In this document: positions 7,876 to 15,132 of the stretch, piece after piece
Position numbering within the stretch: position 1 is the stretch's first letter
Layout of the letters: every line of letters starts with the position of its first letter
NCBI GenBank assembly: GCA_029781045.1
Contig: JAKOXL010000007.1
Coordinates: 1-64,000 of the forward strand
Direction of reading: 5' to 3'
Length of the DNA: 64,000 nucleotides
Source of the DNA: Bacillota bacterium
Lineage (GTDB): Bacteria > Bacillota > UBA994 > UBA5500
Program-made: the position numbers and the translations under genes
The notes under the pieces: model-generated
What the model was told of the DNA's origin: nothing
Databases searched by the model: none
Seen by the model: the letters and a program-made list of their open reading frames with translations, nothing else

Positions 7876-9201
7876 ATGAGCACTTATGTTCACGGGCTTA
7901 AACTACAACCTGACATGATTATTGGTCCCGATGGAGACCTCTGGTTTGGTGGCTGTAATTTGGTCGCCTTAGCAGAGCGATTTGGCACTCCTCTCTACGT
8001 GATCAATGAAGAGGTCATTAGGCGCAACTGTGAACGCTATAGGCAGGCAGCCAGCCAGTATCCCCATGGCTTTTCCATTGCCTATGCCAGCAAGGCCTTT
8101 CTCTGCCAAGCCATGTGCCGCATCATAGCAGATATGGGGCTGGAACTAGACGTTGTCTCTCTAGGAGAACTGTACACCGCTCTGAGCAGCGGTTTCCCTG
8201 CAGAGCGGATCATCTTCCACGGGGTTAACCGTAAGCAGGAGGAACTGGAGATAGCTGTCGAGCAAGGCGTGGGGCGCATTGTGGTGGACAATTTCTTTGA
8301 AATCGAAAAGCTGGCCCGTTTAGCCAGTGAGAAGCAGCAAGAAGTTAACCTGCTCATTCGCATAGCCAGTGGAGTCCACGCGGACACCCATGAATACGTA
8401 CAGACCAGCATTACCAACTCCAAGTTTGGATTTAACATTGCTGACCTACCGCAGGTGTTTGACCTCTGCCAGAGCCAGCGCCTATTGAAGGTGAAAGGTT
8501 TCCATTCCCATACCGGCTCGCAGATTCTGAGCTTGCATCCCTTCACAGAGAACCTGCGGGTGATGTTACAGCTACTAGCCCAATGGCAAGAAAAATACCC
8601 CGAATTGAGGGAGCTCAATATCGGGGGTGGACTTGGCAGCTATTATACATTCGACGATCAGGAGCTCAGTATTGAGGCATATGTGTCGGGAATAATCGGT
8701 GCGGCTGAAAAAGCCACACAAGAGCTTGGAATCGCCATGCCACGTCTAACCGTTGAGCCAGGCCGGTCAATCATCAATGAAGCTGGGCTCACCCTCTACC
8801 GCGTGGGCGGAACTAAGGTCATACCTGGCGTACGCAAGTATGTGTTTGTTGATGGTAGCATGGCTGACAATATTCGTCCTGCCCTTTACGGCAGCCACTA
8901 CGAAGCAGCTCTGGCCAACAGGGCCTTAGAACCCGCCACGGAGACTGTTGCCGTTGCTGGCCGCTGTTGCGAATCAGGAGATATGATCGTCTGGGAAACA
9001 AACCTACCCGTCACTACCTCTGGAGACGTGCTGGTGGTAGGCCGAACCGGGGCCTATACATACAGCATGGCCAGCAACTATAACCGTCTCCCCCGCTCCG
9101 CAGTCGTTCTTGTTGGCGCAGGCAGAGCCGAACTGATAGTGCGAGCTGAAGCCTGGGAGGAAGTGACCCGTTTCGACTTGATACCCGAGCATCTTCGTTA
9201 G
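7876..9201 (+). CDS. lysA: Diaminopimelate decarboxylase LysA
   Basis: 441 residues of the fold-type III PLP decarboxylase family. YASKAF holds the Schiff-base lysine K73, HSHTGSQ lies at 210-216, the glycine-rich phosphate-binding GGGLGSYY follows near 251, and a CCESGDM-like motif near residue 360 supplies the second-subunit active-site cysteine. It converts meso-diaminopimelate to lysine, the last step of lysine synthesis. The ATG has a TTAGGAGGA ribosome site. No lysine riboswitch fits in the 153-base upstream gap. Its stop overlaps the stop of the convergent ABC-F gene by 4 bases, so no intergenic terminator exists there. Confidence 0.96.
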   Translation: MSTYVHGLKLQPDMIIGPDGDLWFGGCNLVALAERFGTPLYVINEEVIRRNCERYRQAASQYPHGFSIAYASKAFLCQAMCRIIADMGLELDVVSLGELYTALSSGFPAERIIFHGVNRKQEELEIAVEQGVGRIVVDNFFEIEKLARLASEKQQEVNLLIRIASGVHADTHEYVQTSITNSKFGFNIADLPQVFDLCQSQRLLKVKGFHSHTGSQILSLHPFTENLRVMLQLLAQWQEKYPELRELNIGGGLGSYYTFDDQELSIEAYVSGIIGAAEKATQELGIAMPRLTVEPGRSIINEAGLTLYRVGGTKVIPGVRKYVFVDGSMADNIRPALYGSHYEAALANRALEPATETVAVAGRCCESGDMIVWETNLPVTTSGDVLVVGRTGAYTYSMASNYNRLPRSAVVLVGAGRAELIVRAEAWEEVTRFDLIPEHLR

Positions 9202-11018
9202 TGCCTCAACAGAGAACGAAGCTGGCAGGCTGCCCGTTGATATTCGGCATCAAGGAGCTCATACTCGGGACTGTCGGCCGGCAGCTGGCTAATGCGCGCC
9301 GCCAGCTGAGCCATACGAGTGCGCAAGATGGTTTCTCTTTCTGCCTTCTGAATAGCCAACGCCTCCTGTTGTCGCGACTGTTGAAAGTAACTGTAGTTAC
9401 CCAAGTAACGAGTAAGACTACCTGCCTCGAGATGATAAACTTGATTGACAATAGTATCAAGGAAGTAGCGATCATGGGAAACCAGAATCAGGGCACCCGG
9501 ATAGTCTTTAAGGGCCTCTTCGATTTTCTCCCGGGAGCGAATATCCAGGTGATTGGTTGGTTCATCCAACACCAGTACGTTATATGGTTGCACCAACAAC
9601 TTAGCCACGCTAACCCTAGCCCGTTGGCCCACCGAAAGGGTGGCCAGCGGGCGCATCACTTCCTGGTCTCGAAAACCCAGGCGGGCTAGAATAAGCCAGG
9701 AGTCACTCCGCGAAATCCCGGTGGCCATCATCTCGTCTAGTAGGCTATTGGCCGGATTCAGGTCATCCCTCTCTTGCGAAAAATGACCTGCGGCTAAGGA
9801 TGGGCTTCTATATAGGTCGCCAGTCATGGGTTCCAATTCACCCAGCAGTACACGCAGCAAAGTGGTTTTGCCCGACCCGTTGGCCCCCATAATGGCCACC
9901 CGCTCACCGGGACGCAACTCAAAGTTAATATCTCGCAGCAACGGTTCCGATCCGTAACCAAAACTCAACCCCCTTGCAGCCAGCAGACTTTGGCTGCTGA
10001 AGGCAGGAGTTTGGAAAGCTATACCCAAATCGTCTTCTTCCCATGGTTTTTCTACCGACCGATCCAATACTCGCTGCAAGCGACTAACTGTGGCCTTGGC
10101 ACGAGCAGCGCCTTTCTTGGCCCTAGCCCGCGAGAAGTCGTCCTGCCCCGCCCGTCGATGGGCGACCTCAAACCACTGCATCTGCTTGGCAATCAGTTCT
10201 CTAAGCCGCCGCTTTTCTGCCTGATCTCTCTCATAGGCCTCATACTGCTTGCGTATTGCCAACTCTTTTTGCTCTTTGTAAGCCGTATAGTTGCCGACAA
10301 AACGCTCCAGCTTTCCGCGTTCCAGCTCCCAAATCTCTGTAGCCACTTTGTCCAAGAAATAGCGGTCATGGGATACCAACACAGCGGCTTTTCCGGCCTG
10401 ACTCAGCCACTGCTCCAACCAAGTAAGGCCCTCGATATCCAAATAGTTGGTAGGTTCGTCCAGCAAGAGCAAGTCGGGTTGAACCACCAGCGTGCGGGCC
10501 AAAGCTAAACGAGTCTTCTGACCACCACTTAGCAACTCCAGTGGCGACTGCCATAGATGTCTTGGTAACTCAACCTCCTGGAGCGCCTTCTCCACCTGCG
10601 CATCCAGCTCATACCCTCCCTGTTGTTCAAACTCATTAAGGAGTTCACCGTAGTGTTGCAGTAGTTGCGAGTCATCGCTAGTACTGCTTGGCAGCTGTTG
10701 CTCCAGTTCCCTTAGCTGCCTTTCCAGCGTCACCAGTCGCACTGCACCGTTGCGCACAAACTCAAAGGCTAAGAGTCCTTGCTCTACAGGTAACTCCTGG
10801 GGCAAGTAGGCAATTTGTAGGGCACGGGTCCGCAGGATCTCTCCTTCTTCCGCCGCCTCCAGCCCCGCCAATACTCGTAGCAAGGTGGACTTGCCACTTC
10901 CATTGTCCCCCACCAGGCCGATTATAGTGGGGGCGTTTATCTCACCCTGCAGGTCAGTGAAGACCTTCTTGTCTCCAAAGGATTTCGTCAAATGATTGAA
11001 ACTTAATAGCGTCGGCAA
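9198..11018 (-). CDS. ABC-F subfamily ribosome-associated ATPase
   Basis: About 606 residues with two ABC ATPase domains and no membrane segments. Walker A is GDNGSGKST in the first domain and GANGSGKTT in the second; the signature motifs are LSGGQ and LSVGQ; both domains have DEPTN Walker B and SHDRYFLD switch segments. The charged helical linker between them is the P-site tRNA-interacting motif of ABC-F proteins. These factors bind the ribosomal E site to relieve stalling or displace antibiotics. I start it at TTG 11018 because AGGAGGTG lies 6 bases upstream and the protein then opens [12 protein letters not shown], as in the family. The frame stays open further upstream, through the attenuator region. 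A resistance role (Lsa/Vga/VmlR-like) is suggested by the leader but not proven. Confidence 0.9.
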   Translation of the reverse strand: MPTLLSFNHLTKSFGDKKVFTDLQGEINAPTIIGLVGDNGSGKSTLLRVLAGLEAAEEGEILRTRALQIAYLPQELPVEQGLLAFEFVRNGAVRLVTLERQLRELEQQLPSSTSDDSQLLQHYGELLNEFEQQGGYELDAQVEKALQEVELPRHLWQSPLELLSGGQKTRLALARTLVVQPDLLLLDEPTNYLDIEGLTWLEQWLSQAGKAAVLVSHDRYFLDKVATEIWELERGKLERFVGNYTAYKEQKELAIRKQYEAYERDQAEKRRLRELIAKQMQWFEVAHRRAGQDDFSRARAKKGAARAKATVSRLQRVLDRSVEKPWEEDDLGIAFQTPAFSSQSLLAARGLSFGYGSEPLLRDINFELRPGERVAIMGANGSGKTTLLRVLLGELEPMTGDLYRSPSLAAGHFSQERDDLNPANSLLDEMMATGISRSDSWLILARLGFRDQEVMRPLATLSVGQRARVSVAKLLVQPYNVLVLDEPTNHLDIRSREKIEEALKDYPGALILVSHDRYFLDTIVNQVYHLEAGSLTRYLGNYSYFQQSRQQEALAIQKAERETILRTRMAQLAARISQLPADSPEYELLDAEYQRAACQLRSLLRH

Positions 11019-11083
11019 TTTTCGCACCTCCTGGTTCTTAGGGCTCCTGTGACTTCTTAGCAACTTACCCAACAATTGCCGCG

Positions 11084-11149
11084 CTAGGCAAACGCAAAAA
11101 AAGACCTTACAGGCACCACAAATAGCCCGAAAGGTCCTCGCCTCTTCAC
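11084..11149 (-). CDS. Candidate attenuation leader peptide for the ABC-F gene
   Basis: A closed 21-residue frame begins at GTG 11149, directly after an AAGGGG sequence, and ends at TAG (11084-11086). It spans the whole terminator hairpin and its T tract. The encoded peptide is rich in phenylalanine and valine (FGLFVVPVRSFFAFA at its end). A ribosome stalled early in it would cover the left arm of the terminator. The ribosome site is too close to GTG for a confident start. A different start, ATG 11168, reads in frame with the ABC-F protein instead. Confidence 0.35.
   Translation of the reverse strand: MKRRGPFGLFVVPVRSFFAFA
11096..11136 (-). terminator. Leader terminator (attenuator) upstream of the ABC-F gene
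   Basis: On the minus strand GACCTT (11131-11136) pairs with AAGGTC (11103-11108), with an inner GGC/GCC pairing, and is followed at once by seven Ts (11096-11102). The start codon of the ABC-F gene is about 80 bases further on. An intrinsic terminator placed between promoter and gene is the hallmark of transcription attenuation, known for antibiotic-inducible ABC-F genes. A second hairpin, AGGCATGGC/GCCGTGCCT (11188-11213), lies upstream. Confidence 0.75.
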
Positions 11150-11364
11150 CCCTTAAGGATTTCACCATTGTGGGTATACAGCATTGTAGGCACGGCAAAA
11201 CAACGCCATGCCTGCTGGGCATTTGCGTACCTAGCCATATCGGTTAGAATACGTTAAATGCGCATTACTGTATTATCCACCCTACCCTGTACCAAAAGGG
11301 GTTCTTTCTTTTTAGTTCATATACATTCTACGCCCATTGGCCTACAAACACAAGGTGGCCCTGT

Positions 11365-12438
11365 TCAAAACCTATCTTCTCGCCTAGGGTTGATTGGTGT
11401 TAACACAATTTGATAGAGGTCTTTTGCCTGCAAATGGGTGACTAAGCACTGACAACATGCTTGGTAGATATCGGGAGTAATCTTAGGCTGTTGGGCAAAA
11501 TCCTTACAAAATTCTTCCCACGTGGGAACTCGAGCCTGCCTATCTCTTCCCCAGGCCACTCGGCGGTGAAGGCCTGACTGCCAGCAAACGGCCTGGTAGA
11601 AACAGCGTGAACACAATGAGATTAGTTGGGCCACACTTACATGCCCCAAACTGCTGTAGTAAACCAGCCGCCAATGGCGGGCCCAGTTGAGCACATAGAG
11701 TGGGGTAAGGATCGCCAGGCCGATGGCCCCTACTAGATGCAGATCTGCTATTACCTGGCCGAAGAAGAACCGCTTTATAAGCAGCACCACTAGAGGCATA
11801 GTGCCCAACAACAAGAGGATATAACGGGAACATAAAACCCGCCTGAGTTTCCGGGGAATCTCAGGCAAGGGCCAGTCGCCCGGATCCAAGCGTGGCAAGT
11901 GGGGTAACAGAGCCAACTCGATCTCCCGCCGCTCATCCTCATCTTTAAAGGGTATCGCTTCTACCCAATTGCCTGTCTTGCTCACCAACACAAAACTCTT
12001 GGGCGAATCGGCAGACAGCAGATAGCCGGCTAGGTTTCCCCATGTTACCACCATCCGAGCATTGGGGTAGAAGCCGACTACACCGATACGCCCTAACAAC
12101 AGTTCATGACGGCAAAACAGTGTCCAAGCTAATAGGCCTCCAAAACCTAGGCCGAGAACCACTCGACTGAGGAGCAAACCATTATCTATGGGGGCTAACA
12201 TGGCCACCAAGAACCACAGCCAGAGCAAAGCGGCGGCCACCCAAGTCACCTGCCAAAAGGGCCGCTTGACTCGATATTCGGCTCGCAGGCGCTCATACCA
12301 GTGAGCCACCACCACATAACGTAAAGGATGCATATAGCGAGGCATTATCTGCACCGGATTAGCAACTAAAACGAATAAAACCCCCAAAGCCAAACCCAGC
12401 ATAGCTATCATTAGACCCATAAATCGCGTCACTCCCAT
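11365..12438 (-). CDS. Unknown multi-pass membrane protein
   Basis: 357 residues that I do not recognise. Hydrophobic segments occur at about 4-26, 60-82, 88-105, 208-228 and 235-252. Between them is a soluble loop of roughly 100 residues with GNWVEAIPFKDEDERREIELALLPHLP-like content (about 155-182), resembling a PH-like bacterial membrane domain in layout only. The C-terminal 100 residues are soluble and cysteine-rich (several Cys between about 277 and 335). The gene stands alone, divergent from the MCP-fusion operon and 142 bases or more from the ABC-F leader. Start ATG at 12438. The function is unknown. Confidence 0.6.
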   Translation of the reverse strand: MGVTRFMGLMIAMLGLALGVLFVLVANPVQIMPRYMHPLRYVVVAHWYERLRAEYRVKRPFWQVTWVAAALLWLWFLVAMLAPIDNGLLLSRVVLGLGFGGLLAWTLFCRHELLLGRIGVVGFYPNARMVVTWGNLAGYLLSADSPKSFVLVSKTGNWVEAIPFKDEDERREIELALLPHLPRLDPGDWPLPEIPRKLRRVLCSRYILLLLGTMPLVVLLIKRFFFGQVIADLHLVGAIGLAILTPLYVLNWARHWRLVYYSSLGHVSVAQLISLCSRCFYQAVCWQSGLHRRVAWGRDRQARVPTWEEFCKDFAQQPKITPDIYQACCQCLVTHLQAKDLYQIVLTPINPRREDRF

Positions 12439-12545
12439 TGTGATCTAGCCTGGGCATCCCTATTCCCTTCGGTTCTTAAGCGCCGGTTCCTGCCTAACCA
12501 ACTGCAGCAAACTTCTGGCAGGAAATAAGGGGGTGGTGTTGAATG

Positions 12546-12573
12546 TAAACTGATGATACAAAAAAGGCAATAT
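12546..12573 (+). promoter_or_regulatory. Possible sigma-D (flagellar/chemotaxis) promoter
   Basis: TAAA (12546-12549) and GGCAATAT (12566-12573) are 16 bases apart. Compared with the Bacillus sigma-D pattern TAAA-N14-16-GCCGATAT, 10 of 12 positions agree. It lies 23 bases upstream of a gene encoding a chemotaxis signalling domain, which makes the match more credible. No good sigma-A promoter is seen in the same gap. Confidence 0.45.
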
Positions 12574-12596
12574 TTATCCGGAAAAGAGGAATGCAG

Positions 12597-15110
12597 ATGA
12601 GTTGGTTTAGCCGCATTCGGAAAGAGGTTACGACAGATGTCAAGACCGAGCCCGTGCTTGAGATACAAGAAAACGGGAACCAACCGAATGCCGAAAGAAT
12701 GAGAAAGGCTAGGCATCTACAACTCTCGGTAGCCAAAGTCAACTATGGCGCCAAGCTGGTAGAGGCTGCCACCAAGCAATTGATGAATGTGATGGCGACG
12801 ATTAACGAGCAAACGGCTAAGCAACAGGCCGCCACCAGCCAAGCAGCAGCTATTATTACTGAACTCAGTGCTTTTAGTCAAGAGGTGGCTGCTTCCGTCA
12901 ACGAGGTGGGTAGCAGCAGCCAGCATAGTGCGGCAGCCTTACGCCAAGGCAAGGACTCGGTCCAGCAGTCGGTAGACTTTATCAACCAGATGCAAGATAC
13001 GGTAACAGCCAACGCGCAGGCAGTGCGTCAGCTGGTGGAGCAAACCATGGAAATCGACCGCTTTGTGGCCAGTATTCGAGACATTGCGAGCCAAACCAAC
13101 TTACTGGCCCTGAACGCAGCCATAGAGGCAGCTCGGGCCGGCAGCGAAGGTCGTGGCTTTGCCGTAGTGGCCAACGAAGTTAAGAGTCTAGCTGAAACCA
13201 GTGCCGAGTCGGCCGTGCAGATTAGCCGAATGTTGGAAGCTATCAAGGCCGAGGCCGAAGTTACAATAAAGACAATGGAAAACAGCGTTAACGCAGTGGT
13301 TGAAGGCTGCCGTCTCATTACCGAGACTGGTAAGGCTCTCGATGACATAATGAACACGGTGGCAGAAACGACTGCTCTCGTGGAAGAAATTAGTCAGGCT
13401 GTCAGCCAGCAGGCCAAGAACAACGAGCGACTAATGCAGGTCACTGAGGAGATGCAGAAGGTGCTGGAGCGAGCCGCCTTCTACGTGGAAACGGCTGCTT
13501 TTGACACGGAACAGCAACGCACCTCCATGCAAGCCTTACTGCAGGTGACTGAAGATCTCAATCAAATCGAGCAGGAATTACGACAGATAATGCCAGTCCA
13601 AGACAGTCAAGAGAAGGAAACCTATGTGGCCGGCCTGCCACAAGATCCGGTGACATTGGATCCAGCCCTTTCCCGCGACTCCAACTCTAACCATGTTATT
13701 CGGGAGATCTGTGTCGGGCTACTGTCGCAAGGCGAAGATGGCAACCCTGTACCCGGCATAGCCGCCAACTGGCATCTGGAAGACGACGGGCGTACTTACA
13801 CCTTCTTGCTGCGCTCCGATGCCTATTTCCACAATGGACGCCAAGTGACAGCTGACGATGCCAAGTTTTCTTTGGAAAGATTGGCTGCCCCCGGCAGCAA
13901 GTCCCCCCATGGGGGCCTCATTCAAAGTATCGAAGGCGTTACCGATTTTGCCCAAGGTAAGGCCAGTCACATTTCTGGAATCAAGGTATTGGGCAAGCAT
14001 AAACTGTCTATTACTCTTGAAACACCCAATCTCATATTCCTGCACAATCTGGCCAACACGGCAACAGCCATTGTTCCCCGGGAAGAGGTGTTGGCCCGGG
14101 GCGACGACTTCGCCCGCCAACCGGTGGGTGCTGGTCCCTTCGTGTTTAAGCATTGGCATCCCGGTCAGGAAATTCTTCTGGAGGCCAATGAGCGCTATTT
14201 TGAAGGGCGCCCTTATGTGGATGAAGTGCGCTATCGGATCTATGCCGGAAACGATGCTATGGTAGAAGGTTTCTTGCGAGGAGAAATAGGACATTTGCGG
14301 GTAGATGGTAACAGCTATAACCAAGTGGCCGACCACCCGATCTATAGCAAACTGATGACTGAGTTACAACCTGAAGACATTCAGTATTGTGCTCTAATGA
14401 CCAACAAACCTCCCTTTGATAACAAGCTTATGAGGCAAGCGGCCTGCCATGCCTTTAACCGAGAGAAATATCTGCAAGAGCAACTAGCCGGGAGGGCCAT
14501 CCTATCCACTGGCCCCTTACCCAACTACTTTACGGAAGGCGTGGCAATGGGGTATCGTTACGACCCGACCAGGGCAAAAGCTCTCCTGGCCGAGGCCGGT
14601 TATCCGCAAGGCTACCCGGAAGAAGTGATCTTACACGTGCGGGCCAACAATCAAGAGCAGGAAGCAAGAGCAAAAGCTATTGCCCACGACTTAGAGCAGG
14701 TTGGATTCCGCATCAAGATAGTAACCATCCCGTGGACGGAAATGGTCAAACCGGAGACCATGGCTAAATGCCATATGTTCCTCATGGGAGCGTCGGGTGG
14801 CCACGCTGAACCGATGACCTTCCTAGAACCCTATTTTCACTCGCGCGGCATCGGTAAGGGCAACCGCGTGGCCTATAGCAATGCCCAAGTAGATCAACTC
14901 TTGGATAAGATCCCTACCCTTGCCAATTTTGAACAAAGAAAAGCAATCTATTTTCAGGTCGCGCAGATAATCGCCGAAGATGCTCCTTGGATGTTCCTAT
15001 ATCAACCTCTCTACTACATGGTATGGCAACCCAGTGTCAAGGGAGTGCGGGTAGATCGCAGTGGTGCCGTCCGCCTGAAGAATGTGTGGTTGGACCGACA
15101 AGACTCGTGA
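12597..15110 (+). CDS. Soluble chemotaxis receptor domain fused to a family 5 solute-binding domain (paralog 1)
   Basis: 837 residues. After a short basic start (MSWFSRIRKEV), residues about 38-333 form a long helical MCP signalling domain. The conserved hairpin tip (IRDIASQTNLLALNAAIEAA to GRGFAVVANEVKSLA) lies at about 160-200 and contacts CheA/CheW. From about 343 to the end is a complete SBP_bac_5 oligopeptide-binding-type domain: DPVTLDPALS, then YTFLLRSDAYFHNGRQVTA, then PPFDNKLMRQAACHAFNRE. No signal peptide or membrane segment is visible, so both halves should be cytoplasmic. I infer a receptor that senses a peptide-like ligand inside the cell. ATG 12597 is chosen over 12591 because AGAGGA lies 6 bases before it and the paralog starts MNWFKRK. 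It is followed after 22 bases by its paralog. Confidence 0.88.
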   Translation: MSWFSRIRKEVTTDVKTEPVLEIQENGNQPNAERMRKARHLQLSVAKVNYGAKLVEAATKQLMNVMATINEQTAKQQAATSQAAAIITELSAFSQEVAASVNEVGSSSQHSAAALRQGKDSVQQSVDFINQMQDTVTANAQAVRQLVEQTMEIDRFVASIRDIASQTNLLALNAAIEAARAGSEGRGFAVVANEVKSLAETSAESAVQISRMLEAIKAEAEVTIKTMENSVNAVVEGCRLITETGKALDDIMNTVAETTALVEEISQAVSQQAKNNERLMQVTEEMQKVLERAAFYVETAAFDTEQQRTSMQALLQVTEDLNQIEQELRQIMPVQDSQEKETYVAGLPQDPVTLDPALSRDSNSNHVIREICVGLLSQGEDGNPVPGIAANWHLEDDGRTYTFLLRSDAYFHNGRQVTADDAKFSLERLAAPGSKSPHGGLIQSIEGVTDFAQGKASHISGIKVLGKHKLSITLETPNLIFLHNLANTATAIVPREEVLARGDDFARQPVGAGPFVFKHWHPGQEILLEANERYFEGRPYVDEVRYRIYAGNDAMVEGFLRGEIGHLRVDGNSYNQVADHPIYSKLMTELQPEDIQYCALMTNKPPFDNKLMRQAACHAFNREKYLQEQLAGRAILSTGPLPNYFTEGVAMGYRYDPTRAKALLAEAGYPQGYPEEVILHVRANNQEQEARAKAIAHDLEQVGFRIKIVTIPWTEMVKPETMAKCHMFLMGASGGHAEPMTFLEPYFHSRGIGKGNRVAYSNAQVDQLLDKIPTLANFEQRKAIYFQVAQIIAEDAPWMFLYQPLYYMVWQPSVKGVRVDRSGAVRLKNVWLDRQDS

Positions 15111-15132
15111 TTAACATAGGAGGAGTGACAAC

